This document shows positions 12,373 to 25,900 of a stretch of 64,000 bases of DNA, piece by piece. The position numbers and the translations under genes are program-made. The notes under the pieces are model-generated. The model was not told where the DNA came from and did not search any database. It saw only the letters and a list, made by a program, of their open reading frames with translations. Source of the DNA: Gorsachius magnificus (taxonomy: Eukaryota; Chordata; Aves; Pelecaniformes; Ardeidae); assembly GCA_034008185.1 (NCBI GenBank), contig CM067109.1:36612885-36676884 (forward strand), given 5' to 3'. The first letter of the stretch is position 1, and every line of letters starts with the position of its first letter.

Positions 12373-13362
12373 AAGTGACATGTAAAAAGTGACACAAATG
12401 TTTGAGATAAAGTAGAAGTAATAATCAGGACATAGTAGCACCAAATCAACCCATTTAATCTTTATTCACCCCACATACTTACCTTTTATGGTACAATGAG
12501 AGATTGAATTATCTGATACTTTTCCATAAAACACCCGTTTCTGTCTACAAAAAATGAATTATGCCCTGCAGTAAGTTGTCAAAACAGCAAAGATGACTGT
12601 TCAAAATTTCTGTCTTGCATGTTATTAGCAAAAGATATAAAGAGACAAAAAAGAACTTCAGTAAGGCAGGAGAAATAGCAATGCAGTTGAAGACAACTGA
12701 GTGACTCAAGACTGGGTCCTACACGCCTTCACAGACATTTTCGTAACTTATTTTCACTTTGCAGAAAGGAATGAGGAACATCAAACACCACCTCCTCCCA
12801 GCTGTTACAGGAATTAACTTTCTTAGAAGATTCACAAAATATAAGTAGTATCAAAATGTTAAGTATATTTTAAAAAAAAACCCAGAGCCATTCAATCTCA
12901 GTTTGGCATCTAATCATAAAAAGCTGAAAGTTACTAGACACGTGTCTAACACCAAGGCTGGATACTAAGGCATATTAATGTAAGGTTTTATTTAAATATT
13001 TTCTCTTTCACATTGCTTAGATTTGGAGTTGGTATTAAAACTGACTGTATTAGAGTCCTGAACAGTCAAACAACCACTACCTGCTTGCTAAATTTTAGGT
13101 AAAAATGGTCACACAAACTATTTCTCAAAGTGTCTCTAGCCAAAGAGATATACAAATACCCAGATTATGGAAGTTAGTTATTTTCTTTAACTTTTCACCT
13201 GACAACAGATGCTTATAAAGCACTAAATTAAAGATGACACTTTGAAAATCAAGTATAATTAACTGTAATTCCTTTTAAAAAAATCAACTAAATACGATAA
13301 AGATGTTTGTCAGTAAAAAGGCAAAACACTAGAGTTGTAACACACAGTATTTTACTGTACTT
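12373..13362. other. AT-rich intron-like DNA
   Basis: No gene, RNA gene or recognisable repeat. Several A-tracts (for example around 12872-12880). Confidence 0.5.
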
Positions 13363-13478
13363 TCATAGAATCATAGAGTGTTCTGGGTTGGAAAGGACCC
13401 CTAGAGGTGTTCTAGTCCAAACCCCCTGCAGTGAGCAAGACACCATTAACTAGATCAGGTTGCCCATCTACACCTTTG
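13363..13478 (-). mobile_element. CR1 LINE 3' tail (minus strand)
   Basis: On the + strand it begins TCATAGAATCATAGAGTG and continues GGGTTGGAAAGGACCCCTAGAGG, the reverse complement of the CR1 3' UTR ending in GATTCTATGA repeats. The copy is heavily 5'-truncated, keeping only about 115 bp. Sense orientation is the same as the inferred host transcript. Confidence 0.9.
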
Positions 13479-16400
13479 TCTACCCATTAGCACAACAGAA
13501 CACTGCAAAGAAGATAGACGTCATCCCTGCATTAAGACTTGTATTTCATTTTTGGTAAATGTTGAGTTTTATTACATTTACAGTAGATCTGAATTCATGG
13601 TCACCATGACTTAGTAATATAAAATCCCCCATATACAGTGCCTTCCATCTAAGCATGTGAAAGCACAAGTTTCAAACATTAGCAACATTTACTGCATCCA
13701 TAATCAGATATACATTAACTCAGAATGTGTCATGGGTGAATTTCAATAGCCACAGTCCATTGTCAGTGCAATTTTGTAAGCTACTGGTGAAACATCTTGT
13801 GAAATAATGTTCAATTCTAGTTGAACACATCAAGGAAAAATGGCATGGAACTGGAACGAAGTACCAGGAGAAGAACACAGAGCATGAATGAAAAAACCCT
13901 CTGTCTTTCCCGTATTCATCTATCACATCCTGGTCTGAGAGGGCAGTACGACTGCTACTTGTAAGATAAGGAGAGAGCAGAGTTATTCAAGCTAAAAATG
14001 TACAATGCAAAGTTTATGCATGTGTGTTCTATCTCAGAGTTTAGGAGGACTTCAGAAAAATGTTCCCAAATATCTGTAATAGTCTTACACTTCAGTTAAT
14101 GTAGGTAGTCAGGAACCTAGAGGCAGTGGAACATGGTAGAGACATTAGCAAAGTTAAGTAATGATCCAGACAATAGTTCAGGCTTTTATTGTTTCTCTAC
14201 AATGGAGCCCCTGATACAGCAAGGTCACAGAAAACTCAGGTAGATGAAAATAAGTACGTGTTTTTCCTTCTCAGTATGCCATGCAGATCAATAAACGCAC
14301 ACTGTGTCATACCTTCAACTCTTTGATTTGTAGTGCATCATTATTAATGCCCTCTTGTAAAGACTACCTGTAACCTCTTTAAATCTTTTTTGTAGAAGCC
14401 CACTACAGAGTTTTGTTGCAGGAGTATACATAAGGAAACAAAACAAAAGTGCATTTAAAATGTACAAATGGGAAATCAAAAGAGCACAGAAATCAAGCAT
14501 CCTGCTTCCATCAAGCTGGAGACAGAGTTTGGCATTAGATCCCTTCAGCTCTGAAGGTGAAAGCAAACAGTGCAAAGAAATGCAAGACTAAGGTTTTCCT
14601 GGCTTCAAGTAATGATGATTGAAAATTGCCTTATATGAATATGCATAAAGCATCAATACAAAAATCAGAGGCTGGCATTTTAAAAGGTTCTGTTTAAGAA
14701 GAATAGTAGTAAGAATAAAGACTAAAAAGTAAGAGAATGACAGACTTTTTAAATAAAGAAAATGTGTATACATACCAAATGCAATGTGGCCTACTTACTT
14801 GATTGCTTCCCACCTGCCATCACAACTGTCAGCCCCAGTGTGTCATTCCCTATATCCTTCCTCTTCCACTCTTTCCACTGCCACTCTTCTTACAGAGTCA
14901 GGCAAGGGATAAATACGTATTACATCTACCCAAGACACACTGGCAAGTGTAATTATGGAAGAGATCACATTCTCATAATTCAGCAATGGGAGGCTTTTCA
15001 AGTGGCAACAGATTGCAGGCATCTCTTATCAGAAATAAGACATAATCAGAAACATAAAAGAACATGATACCATTTTTTTATAGATACTTTCAGTTTTCTT
15101 TCAAACAGAGTATTAACTTTAAAAGGTACCTTAAGTGCAGCTACAGTGATCTGCCTTGAGCTTACAGATTTCAACACAGATTTCATTGTATAATGATGTG
15201 TTACCTTCAGATCAATGCTCAGAAGTCATTGGAACTAATCCAAAAGACTGCTGCCATGTTACAAAAGAAAAAGGTGGGGGGGAAAAAAGTAAAATATAAA
15301 AACATAAAATGTAAAATAAAAGCTGACCATTGGTAAAAGCACTCATCCTAGAGAAAGAAACATCATAAAAATCATGCACTCATGTAATTAGCCAAGAATG
15401 TTCAAAAAACACAGTTAATCCACTTCTTGGAGTACTTTAAAAGCAGTTACAAATAATTTTCTGTTCTTTTCTTGAAGTTTATTAAGATATTAGGAGGGGG
15501 TTTTGTTTATATGACGGTTTGGTTTTTTCCCCTCAAATAAAGTAGCCATCTCAAAAGCAGCATACTACAGTGAGAGTTCCTAAATTGTATTGGTCTCATG
15601 TATTAATATCATAAAGCTAGCCTGTAAACCTCAGAAAGAAAAAAAAAAAACCACTGATTAAACTTTGCTAGGTTTCTTGAATGGACATTTAAAATGGCAG
15701 TAAACGTACTACCACAAAAATACAGGGACACTTAGTATTGTGAATGTTTATTAACCGACTGCATCAGTCACTAGGAAGCACCTAGCTAGCCAGTCAGATT
15801 CCGGAGGTAAGCCATTAGCACCAGACTCTAACCACCACAGTCAGAACTCCACACTTTAGTATGAAAGTTCTTTATCTTTGGAGGAAAGATGTCTTTGGCA
15901 AAAGACCTGCAATGAGCAGCAGCATCTCTGGAGACCTGCAGACAGAGAGCATGTGAGGTGGCCCTACTGCAACAGAATGAAAATGTTACATGTCATTGTA
16001 CCTGCAGCACCAGCTGCTAAGGGAAACAGGATCCTCTCGTCTTCAACCCCAATCACTCAATCCTTCTAACCTCCGAGGCAAGTAATGTAGTGGGCAGAGT
16101 AGGAGTCAGCAGCAGAAAAGCAGAGGGAACGGAAAGGGCAAGACAGAAAGGTTTTGGAAAGGTCAAAACTCTTAAAAAAACCTTGGTTTTAAAAGGTTTT
16201 GGTTGCTCTGTTTGTACTCAACATCACTGGAATTAGAGATGTGGTACATAACTACAATGTCAGTTAATACAATAATATTACATATATGTGTCTTTGGTCA
16301 AAAAATTTCAGTGATCAAAGCTTTCAACTTCACTGATCTGTCCAGTAATTGCCTCTTTCCCATATGACACAAAATGAGCAAATGTTGCTAGAATTGCCCC

Positions 16401-19400
16401 TCACCTTGCAAACGGTCAGTATGCATTCTGGATTCCTTCTGGATTCCAACGTACACACAGTAACTTACATAAAGTTAGCTACCCATGAACCATACAAATC
16501 AAATGAAAAGGAGCCTTGCAAGTTCTTTCTTCTTTTGTTCTTGGAAGCCCAGGAGGGCTTTAAGAGGCACTCTGCTCACACTTCTATTGTTCTAACATTC
16601 AGCTCTTTCATATATAGATTGAAGCAATGATATAACACAGTCTCCTTTGAACCGTTGCTGCTGCAGCTTCCTTGCCCCAGACACAATCCTAGCCTTTCAA
16701 TTGACTGCAAATGTGAAAACAAACATGATCATTGTTTATTTAGTCTTAAATTGTGTAGCAGGATTTTAATCAATAAAGCAGAAATTTTTCTTTCCACCAA
16801 AAAACTGTTCAGTCCTCCATATCTTCCAGGGCTTGATTGCCTCAGTTCTTACCTTGAAGTCCTGAAACTTCAATTTTGAAAACATTTTCCCTCTTTCCCC
16901 TCTCCCCTCCACCCACAAACAAATGCAATTGTTAAAGTGAAAACACTGAAGAAGGTATACAAGAACGCAATACAAAACCAGGACCATCTGCGCTGGGGCC
17001 TGCAGTTGTTAAGACAGAGCAAAACCACCAGGGGCTTGTACGTGTTACTTCCAAAAACTGCAAGATTTCCCCTTCTTAAAAATACGGTAGAATGCACTAT
17101 GACAAGCTTTCTTTTTCTTAACAAGGAAACATACAAATCATTTTAATAATACATCAACCCATTAACAGTTGGAATAAAGCTACACTTGTCAATCACTGCC
17201 AGCAGGAAAAATATTCATAACCGCTGAATTTTACTCCAATAGATTGTAATTCTTTGTCAATATGTCTGCAAACAGTATGGATTAATGATCTAAAAATTTA
17301 GTAATTTATTTCACTACTGTAGCATATTTACCAAGCATCCAAGCAATCTCCCCTCATTATCTTTAAGAGCATTTCACTTTGTTCAACATAAAGGAGTTTG
17401 CGCTGCTAGATATTGCAAACTTAAGAGAAACAGCTTTTAGTCTTCACTAGAATAAATCCAACTGATTTTAAGCATTTGATCAAATTTAGACACTGCTGCT
17501 AATTTTACAGCAGACAGTATTCTGCAAGTACTTTAAGTTTAGAGGATACAAAGTACAGTGAGTATAAATAGCAGAGAAGTCTGGCTTTATTATGCAAGGC
17601 ATATAACAGCTTTCTTTTAACTAGATGCTAATACAAATGAAATAAAATCTGTTTTCACAGTTACCATTTTCAAAGTTTTATAGGAAACACCTGTTGCAAC
17701 TACACGTCATTGCTTTAAGACCTCACGTACAACAGGAGAGGAGAGATACTCAGATCACCTGCACTGACACCATTTGTAACAGCCTCATTAATGTCGGGAT
17801 TTCCAACACTGCCCACCTCAGCATAACATGAAGAATCTGAGGGTGACCAAAAAAGTTCTGAAGTCTACTATACTCTACTTATTAATTAAGAACTCAGACA
17901 ACAAGCTGTGCCAATCCAGTTCTGGCCTGCTGCATTTCTATCTTGCAATTCTCTGCTATGCACATCGGTTCCTTTCCTTGAACAAACACACCAGTCTGAG
18001 CACATACACAGCCTGTTCAAACAGTTGGCTCAGTCCAAAACCAAGCTAAGATACAATTACATATTTGCCCAAACACTCCAAAGTACAGAAAACCTCATCA
18101 GATGATAAGAACCCACATCAGTACACTTTCACTTCTCATTGATAAAGCTGACTGTACAAGTCAAGACAACCTAATCAAAATCAACACCATTTTACCTGCA
18201 AAAGGCTTCATTATTTTTAATAAGCAGGAACACAACAGTCCTAATATTTGGAGACAACAGAGTAGCATCCGATTTTTCTGTTTTGAGGACTTGCTATTTT
18301 CTTCACTAAATACCGTGGACTGTGTCAAGTAAACTACTAAAACTTATCAGTCAGGCTGAACAGACTAAAGCCAAAACTTTCAAGTTTTCAGTGAGACAAG
18401 AATTCTCATTTCCAATTCTTTGCTCAGTAGAATCTTTAGAATAAATTAAATACTAGGAACTTAAGTATTTTTACAACAAAATTAATCTTTAATTGAGTTT
18501 GTTTATGACAGTAGAGAGTAGTATCTGAAGTAGCCAGTTCTCTTTGCAGGTGCTTTTAGGGAAAAATCTACAGTACTTCATGTATCAATTTCAGTTTTAA
18601 TAGCTTACAAGATAAACTTATTGTGAAAAACTATTTTCATCACAACAATAGCATGGAACTTTTCAAATCCTACTATGAAGTTCCTAGCCTGAATTATGTC
18701 ACCTAACTTTAAGCCAAGCTACACTGCTACTCGTTTGCTGTCTTCCTCTCCCCACCCCACCCCCCTTCCACCAGTGATAGCCATACTAAAATACCAGGAG
18801 AAAATCATCACTTATTAGAGAGGGCACATTTATCATGAAGCAGCAGCATCTCCTATTCTAGCAGACCCTTCTTTAGTGTCAGCCCTATAGCAGCACACGT
18901 GTTTCTTATGGCAAGTCTTTCATTGAAGTATCACCCATTACACGTGACAAACTTCCCTTAAGAGCCAGTGGACAGCCAGCCACAATGCTGAAGGCCCAAA
19001 AGGCATTTCCATCGACCAGCAACAGAGCAGCTGATTGTCAAGACACCATGAGGCCCTCTATTCCACAGCTGTACAAACAAACCCTCAGGGCCATTTGCCC
19101 TCTGCAGAATCAAGGGCAATGAATAAGCACTCCTCAACCCTGCAAAGGCAGGGAAAAAACCAGCAACCTGGACATAGCAACTGTGCTCAGCAGAGCTCTC
19201 CTTTTCTCCTGTTGCACCCATGTAAACTGCACTCAAACCAACTTCAATATAAACAGCACTTAAAATGAAGACTAGCATTAGAGTGACAAAAGCACATACG
19301 CTTGTAGCAGAAGAATGAATACTTGAGAGAAATTAGAAAAGAAATGGCAATGTTCAACAGGTAAAGAAAGGAAAGTGAAAAACAGTAGTTTGAGCAAAGG

Positions 19401-22378
19401 AGGAAGAAAAGGAAAGTTATTCTGGAAGACAAAATTAAACACCAAAATGTAACCTAGTTTACTGTGTGGGTTTTTTTAATTCTTTCCCATTTAAAATAAA
19501 GACAGGGGGGAAAATGACACTCATGCAATAAGCATGAAAAACATTCCTCCAATACAGTAACTGTAGCTTTTTCAGCTCTTGGCTTATTTTGACATGCTGA
19601 CCATATTACCTTTACCACACTAAAACAGGACAAGAACATAAAAAGCAGCCCTAAACTACAGATATGCTAGCCCAGCCATCTCAACATTTTTTACCTTTAC
19701 AGCTTTTCAGCAATTAAGTGCAATAACTTTATCCATTAGAAGCAGCAGACAGCACAGAGGTTTTAAGGTATCTATTGCCAAAACACAGAAGACATTCATA
19801 ATGACATTTCATCAGCCATGTTTCTCATAGGCCATACGTTCTGAACTCGTCTTAAGATGTTTGGACCGGAGATCAACCACATTGCATAAAGGAAAGATTT
19901 CACCTCACACTTCTGCCAGGCTTCAAGAAATCATTACAATGACATGAGCCTGATATCTCTGAAATTTCCCTAAATTGCTATATGTGCTCATGTAAAACAA
20001 GTACTACATTTTCAAGTTAGAGTGCAGAATGACAGGTATTTTTTTTTAGTGGGTCTTTTGCGGGGGGGGGGAGGGTGGTGGGTTGGTCAGGGTTTTTTGT
20101 CTTTTAAGAACTGAAACAATCATCCTTTTCCAACCCCATTGTAAATGACTGAAGAGTGCTCCAGCTTTCCAATTCAAAAAGGTTCACAACATTCTCAACA
20201 GGGTAACAGGACTTGAAAACTTAAGCTTGTAGAAAGAAGTATACCTTTAAAGCCCTCACGTTCCATTTTTCACTTCCTCATCATCACTAGATCTGGTGTT
20301 CTGCACGTGTGTAGGAAGGGAGGGCGAAAGTTAAATGTCTAGAGGTACAAAAACATGCATTATCTTCCACAAAGACATAACACTTCACAGAAAAGATATC
20401 TGCAATTATCAAACCTTTTTTTGTTTCATTGGGGGTTTGGGGCGGGGTTGGGGGCTGATCTTTCATGATCAAGCCATGTTGCAGTAAGGAAAGATTTCAA
20501 AAATTTAACTAAGGCATTTTTTCACTTAATAATCTAATAATGTGTCACAGTTCAATAAAACCTCATAGAACATACAGAACATCATTCAATCATTCTAAAC
20601 TCTGCATCGAAGTCATTATTAACAGGAAGTTCTTCAAACTCTGACCAAAAAGCAGAGCAAGACCATTACAACATCACTATCTTGTCTGTCACTCCTAAAG
20701 CTGCAGCATGACACTGGTTTAAAGGACTTTTGACAGAAAAATCCACTGGAACACAATAGCATGAGAGGATTCAGCATTTACACAACTGAAACCTTTTCTG
20801 TGACCTGATCACTGTTGTGACCTGACTTTTGCCATTTTGTTAGAGAAAATTTGCTAAGCAGTAGGCAGGAGCTGAAAGGTCTGAATTTTAAGGCAACACG
20901 ATAATCTTACCGTAAGACTAGTTTCACTTGTGTAAGGGCTTTGACGGCCTCACTTCTGCGGTTTTAGAAATTGCTGGCTGCAACTGTCTACCCCCCTTGA
21001 TGGAGAAGGCCACCTTGAACCAAAAATTCCTTACATATCAGATGCTTATTTTAACAGTATAGAATATTAGCACAAACCATTGATGAAGGTAGCTTTATAT
21101 ATAGGCTCAATGTAGCAGAAGAGCAAGGGGAAACTCTTCAGGAATAAAGGCAGGTGGGATGAGAGCTAGATCCACTAATTTGCCTATCAGCCATAATTCT
21201 CAAGTTGCAGTTCTTACGGCATACATTAGTAAGATCTCCTAAAATGACAGTCTGCATTTCCCTTACATTCAGTAAGATTTACACTTCAATAAGGAGTAGC
21301 CATGAAAACATTCTCCAAATTGCCAAATACCAACAGCTTAACCAAATCTCAGAAAAAGTAAGCAATTATCAATTTCCCTTACTACAATTTATCAGCACCT
21401 GCTCTAGCACTAACACAAGCTTCATGCTCCAGCTAGCAAGAGAAATTAACTACCTCCTGAACAGAAATTTCCCTTTCCAGCCCTACATATAGTCATTTTG
21501 TCACATGCTCAAGTCTGTTTCTCTAGAGTCAGAAGTATAGAAATCACATCTTTGAAAGGTACAAAAGTTAAATAGTTCTTCCTTATCCAGTCATGGTAAC
21601 GGTACTCTACAGCCTCTGGGAAAGTTCAGTTGTAGTCCGTAAAGCAACTGAAGACACGCTCTGCATTCAGATCTTTGCACAAAACTCCTCAGCATCCCTT
21701 AAAACAAGACACCAACATCTTTGTGGAAAACTAGCATGGAATCAGACAAATAACTGCTAAGTCGCTTTTATGCTGTCAGGAGTCAGGCATTCACAACAGC
21801 ATTTCACATGGACATAATGATTCTGTGATATATTGCAGAACCTTTCTAATCCACAGCAGCAGATCAGAAAGCAGCAAGTTACAAAGAAAGCAGTAGCAAG
21901 TCATCTATGATCTAAAGCTTTTTATAACAATCTTTTATTCATTCTATATGAAAAAGTATCCATCATTAAAAACATCACTGAACTTACAGAATTATCAGAG
22001 AATTGACAATTAGCATTCAAAGAGATCTCCATTACCAACAAAACTCTTCAGCCACACATTGATACAAACTATTCAAAAACTATAGGAAGAAAACATCCTC
22101 TGAAAAGGTTCAGCCTAAACAGGGTCTGACAGTCCATGCAAGGAATAAATAAGTAAATAAATAAACACCACCATTGCTATGTATCATAATAATTGTATTC
22201 CAGGTATACCTTAAGTCTTCTCCCAGGAATTTTTAAAAGCAAAATCACTTTCATAGACCCTTACTGCACCCTACAACAAATTTCAAACATTATCTGGATG
22301 CATGATGTACAGTACTGATACCTTAAGAGTTAAAGTTAACAATGTTGCAAGCAACCTACGTGCATAAGACTTGGGCCT
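13479..22378. other. AT-rich intron-like DNA, 8.9 kb
   Basis: No exon, RNA gene or young repeat that I can support. Open frames are short, scattered on both strands and lack consistent composition. Low-complexity spots include a G-run at 20060-20070 and A/T-rich stretches. A + T is high throughout and A exceeds T in most lines, in keeping with minus-strand transcription. Confidence 0.5.
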
Positions 22379-22920
22379 TGTTGTCTAGTTTGTTGATGGT
22401 TTGCTAAAGTCAGTAGTTACTTAGTAGATTTATAACCTTATTAAAGGACGGGAGGAATCGGGAGAGGATAAAGAAAAATAATGACGATTTGTCAAGGTTG
22501 CTTGACCAGGAGGAACGAGCACAAACAGCGCATGGAAGATAAAGGAAGAGAAGTAACAGATGGACAGTTGGCAGGACGTGCCGGCCTTGAAAGGTGAAAA
22601 GTTAAAAGTGAGGAAGACGTTTTGCCTTCATCCAAAAGATCCCCAGATGCGGCCACCAGAACAGATTGTGCATGTGTAAAAAGGAGGGTTATGTGTTAAT
22701 GGTTTCTTAGAACTCTCCACCTATTCCTAGAAATAATTTGTATGACCTATGACTATTCATATAGAACACATATTTAGACTGTAAGAGGAAGTACAGAAGT
22801 GTGCATGATAGGTGGAGTGATCCCCCATGCACCCAGCGATGCAATAAAGAATGCCTACTTTCTAAAAACTCTTTGAGTCTTAGAAAGTTTCTTTTATCCG
22901 TCGTTTTCGGTATCAGTACA
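22379..22920 (+). mobile_element. ERVL-like solo LTR, approximate ends
   Basis: The right end reads CCCCCATGCACCCAGCGATG, then AATAAAGAATGCC and TTGAGTCTTAGAAAGTTTC, a pattern I associate with avian ERVL LTR R/U5 regions. The left part from TGTTGTCTAG or TGTTGATGG to about 22500 and the purine-rich middle fit U3. Ends are uncertain: I could not find a convincing 5-bp target duplication for any TG/CA combination. No internal retroviral sequence adjoins it. Its CpG-containing end (TTATCCGTCGTTTTCGG) differs from the AT-rich flanks. Confidence 0.75.
22846..22851 (+). promoter_or_regulatory. AATAAA of the ERVL-like LTR
   Basis: Hexamer in the sequence GATGCAATAAAGAATGCC, placed as expected just upstream of U5-like sequence. 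Confidence 0.65.
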
Positions 22921-25900
22921 AAGGGAAGAAACAGTCTTTCAGCTGCAAGATGTTAACTACTGCAGCCTGCTAGCAGTTATCTATAGGCTTGAATTTCGTT
23001 CCTCTCTGCAATTCACCAAGAACCGCTTTTGGAGATTGAACTATGCCATAAAGGACAACCAAAATAACTTAGAAATGTTAATAAAAATTTAATAGTTGTT
23101 TAAATAGATGACATCTTCACTGACACTCTCTTCCTCCATTCTTTAGAACACAACTTAATAAAACACCTCAAAAGAAACCTGTATCATTACAAGTTTGGCT
23201 GATGAGGACAGAACTTGTCACTGCCTCACAGTGATCTACACACAGCAAATTGTGGGCATCTGAAAGACTTTTTGTCTCAGGATGTACCATGCATAGGTCT
23301 CTTCATACATTATGAGCATTTGAAAGAGTAATTTCAGGGAAAATAAAAAAGATCATTCCTTTAGTTTTGGATTAAAGCTGGGAGGAGAGAGATGATTTTT
23401 TTTTTTTCCATTTGCATGCTACAATTGTCAATGTCTGCGGATGGCGATAATGGCTAACTAATTCGGAAAAAAGTTACTTATCACAGGAAGCAGTAAGTGG
23501 CTAAGGAATCTGGGAGAAAAGCAAAAGCAGTTCATTCTTCTCTTGTCCTTATCCCTCCAGTGCATATATCTTACAGTAACATCAGGCCTAATAATGGAAG
23601 CTGCAGAAGAGGAATCTGGAATCTTTTCACTTATGCTTATATTCTGTATTTCCACACTGTAAAGATAGAACAAATCTCCATGACACTTTCCAATCACCTC
23701 CAGAAATTCAATTCATTGTTGACTCATGCTTGTGAATGGAGAATAAATGCCCTGACAGAGCAGTGGCTTTGGAAGTCTACCTCAGGTTCCATGAGGCAAG
23801 TCATTTGACCCATTTGGTGAAGCTATGGAGGAAGGAACTGAAATAGGCAGACAGAACGTACTTCCCCTTCCCAAAGAGAAGTAGCAAAAATACTTAATTT
23901 GAAGACCATAATCCATTTACAAACTCGATCACAGAATGGTTTATATACAGTTAGTCCCACAGTAATTTGTGCCCCATTGAATTGTTAATGTCAGTAAAAA
24001 AGAAAAAACGCCACAGTAAAATTTTTGTCCAAAAAAAATAAAACAAAACAAGGCTTTATCCTCACTGTATCTGTAACACTTTGTCCAAATTCAAGCCATT
24101 TTTAGTCATAAAATCATAATCACACACCATGGGCTATTATCACCTGGACATGATAACCTTACATAATTTGAGTAACTGTTACATATTCCTGATAAACAGT
24201 TTCTGGTGGTAGCATCTAACATTATGCCTAAAAAGCATTAAAAATTACTGCAACTAATACAGTACTTTTTACACCTACATATTTCAAAGATATTCATAAA
24301 ATGAAACCTTGAAGTGCCAATATTCCATGTGGATCAATATACACAGACTGCTTCTGATAACTTCTGTCAAATCTTGAAAGAATCCGACATGCAAGAAGGT
24401 GAACTGAAGAAAATTAGCTCCACTAACTACCCAGAAGCCTTTTTATCTGGCCTGGTGCCATTTATGCTGCCTCAGATACAAGCCTATGCAAATCTAGACT
24501 AGTTGTCTTGAGAATAATGGTCAAAATAAGAAGTCTGAATGAAGCATTTTATGAATATAAATGCAAGCCTTTTCTGAAATTGTTACAGAATGACCTGATT
24601 TTGGGAGGGATTTCTGCCTCATTCTAGTCAGTCAAGAAATAGAAGTACAAGATTAATGAATTGGTATGCAAATAAACTATTTACTCTGGTGTCATCAAGT
24701 ATGATGCTAATACTCCAACCCTTGCCATTCTGCGATTAACAAGGATAAATGTTATTGAAAAGCACCCTTCAATTAAACTGTTCCTACTCAATAGACTGAA
24801 ACTTTTGGTAAAATAAGGTATTACCACAGTATTTCAAATAGACTAGATTTTATATTTCACTGCAGGAATAGACACAGTTTGTAGCAATGAATTTCAGAAT
24901 TTAAGAGTGGAGATCATTGGGAAGAAAGGGTTGGGAAGGAAAATGCACATATGGATTTTCTAGGAAACAAATACAAAAATATTGGGCATGTCTTTGCAAT
25001 TTGTCTGAGAACGATATGAGTATAGATCAAAGAACTTTCTTTTACCAAGATTTTAACTAAACACCTGTGAATTAATTATCATCTTGTGGCAACGCATACA
25101 AAAGCATGATCTTAAAGCATAAATTTCTTTAAGATGCAAGGCTACTTTGCAATGAGTCTTAGGAAACTGCTACAGGAAAAGGCAGTTTAGTTAATAAATT
25201 CATGTGACTGTTCCTAAAAAATGTAAATATTTATCTCTAAACCTGATGGATTTCACTCACAGAGTATAATTTCTTAATACACTGTTTCCACACCAACAGA
25301 AAAGAACTTTTCCACAAGTGCAGAATTTTGAACAGGGCAAGAGCAACTTGCACTTGTAGATAAGAAATTCTAAGTGAGCATTTAACAAGTGGTGGTGTTA
25401 TGCTTGCTTTTCCCTGAAAATGATTCAGTAAAGCTTGAAAACAGTTAGTTATCAACCAACTAGTATAATGCTAAAGCAAGAAAGACTAAGGGAATCACTC
25501 GCTGTAGTGCTGCCAACTGGGGGGCTTCCATATGTGCAGACAGACCCCATCGGGCAAACACTGTTCACTGGTTTGGGGTCCACTCCTTAGAAGAAAGGAA
25601 TAATTCAAAGATGGAAAGAAAAGCATTTCAATTATTAAGAGGACTGATTTGACTACAGCGTGTTAGCACTCTCTTAAAGTGAGGAAGTAGTATTAGAAGT
25701 ATCTTTAACAAATATAGGTTTAACAAAAGTTAGGGTTTGAAATATGAATAATTTTATTTAGAAAGAGGGGCAAATGTATTTTCATCAGTTTGCATGATTA
25801 GGTACTTAAACAGGCACATAAAAAAATCCCCTTACCTCTTGCCTATTTTGAATCCTCAAACCAAGATTGGAGTCCTTGTGTCTAGAACATACTTTATATT

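Noticed and set aside
22141..22165. TAAA/TAAG microsatellite-like stretch
   Set aside because: Only about five imperfect units; too short to report as a microsatellite.
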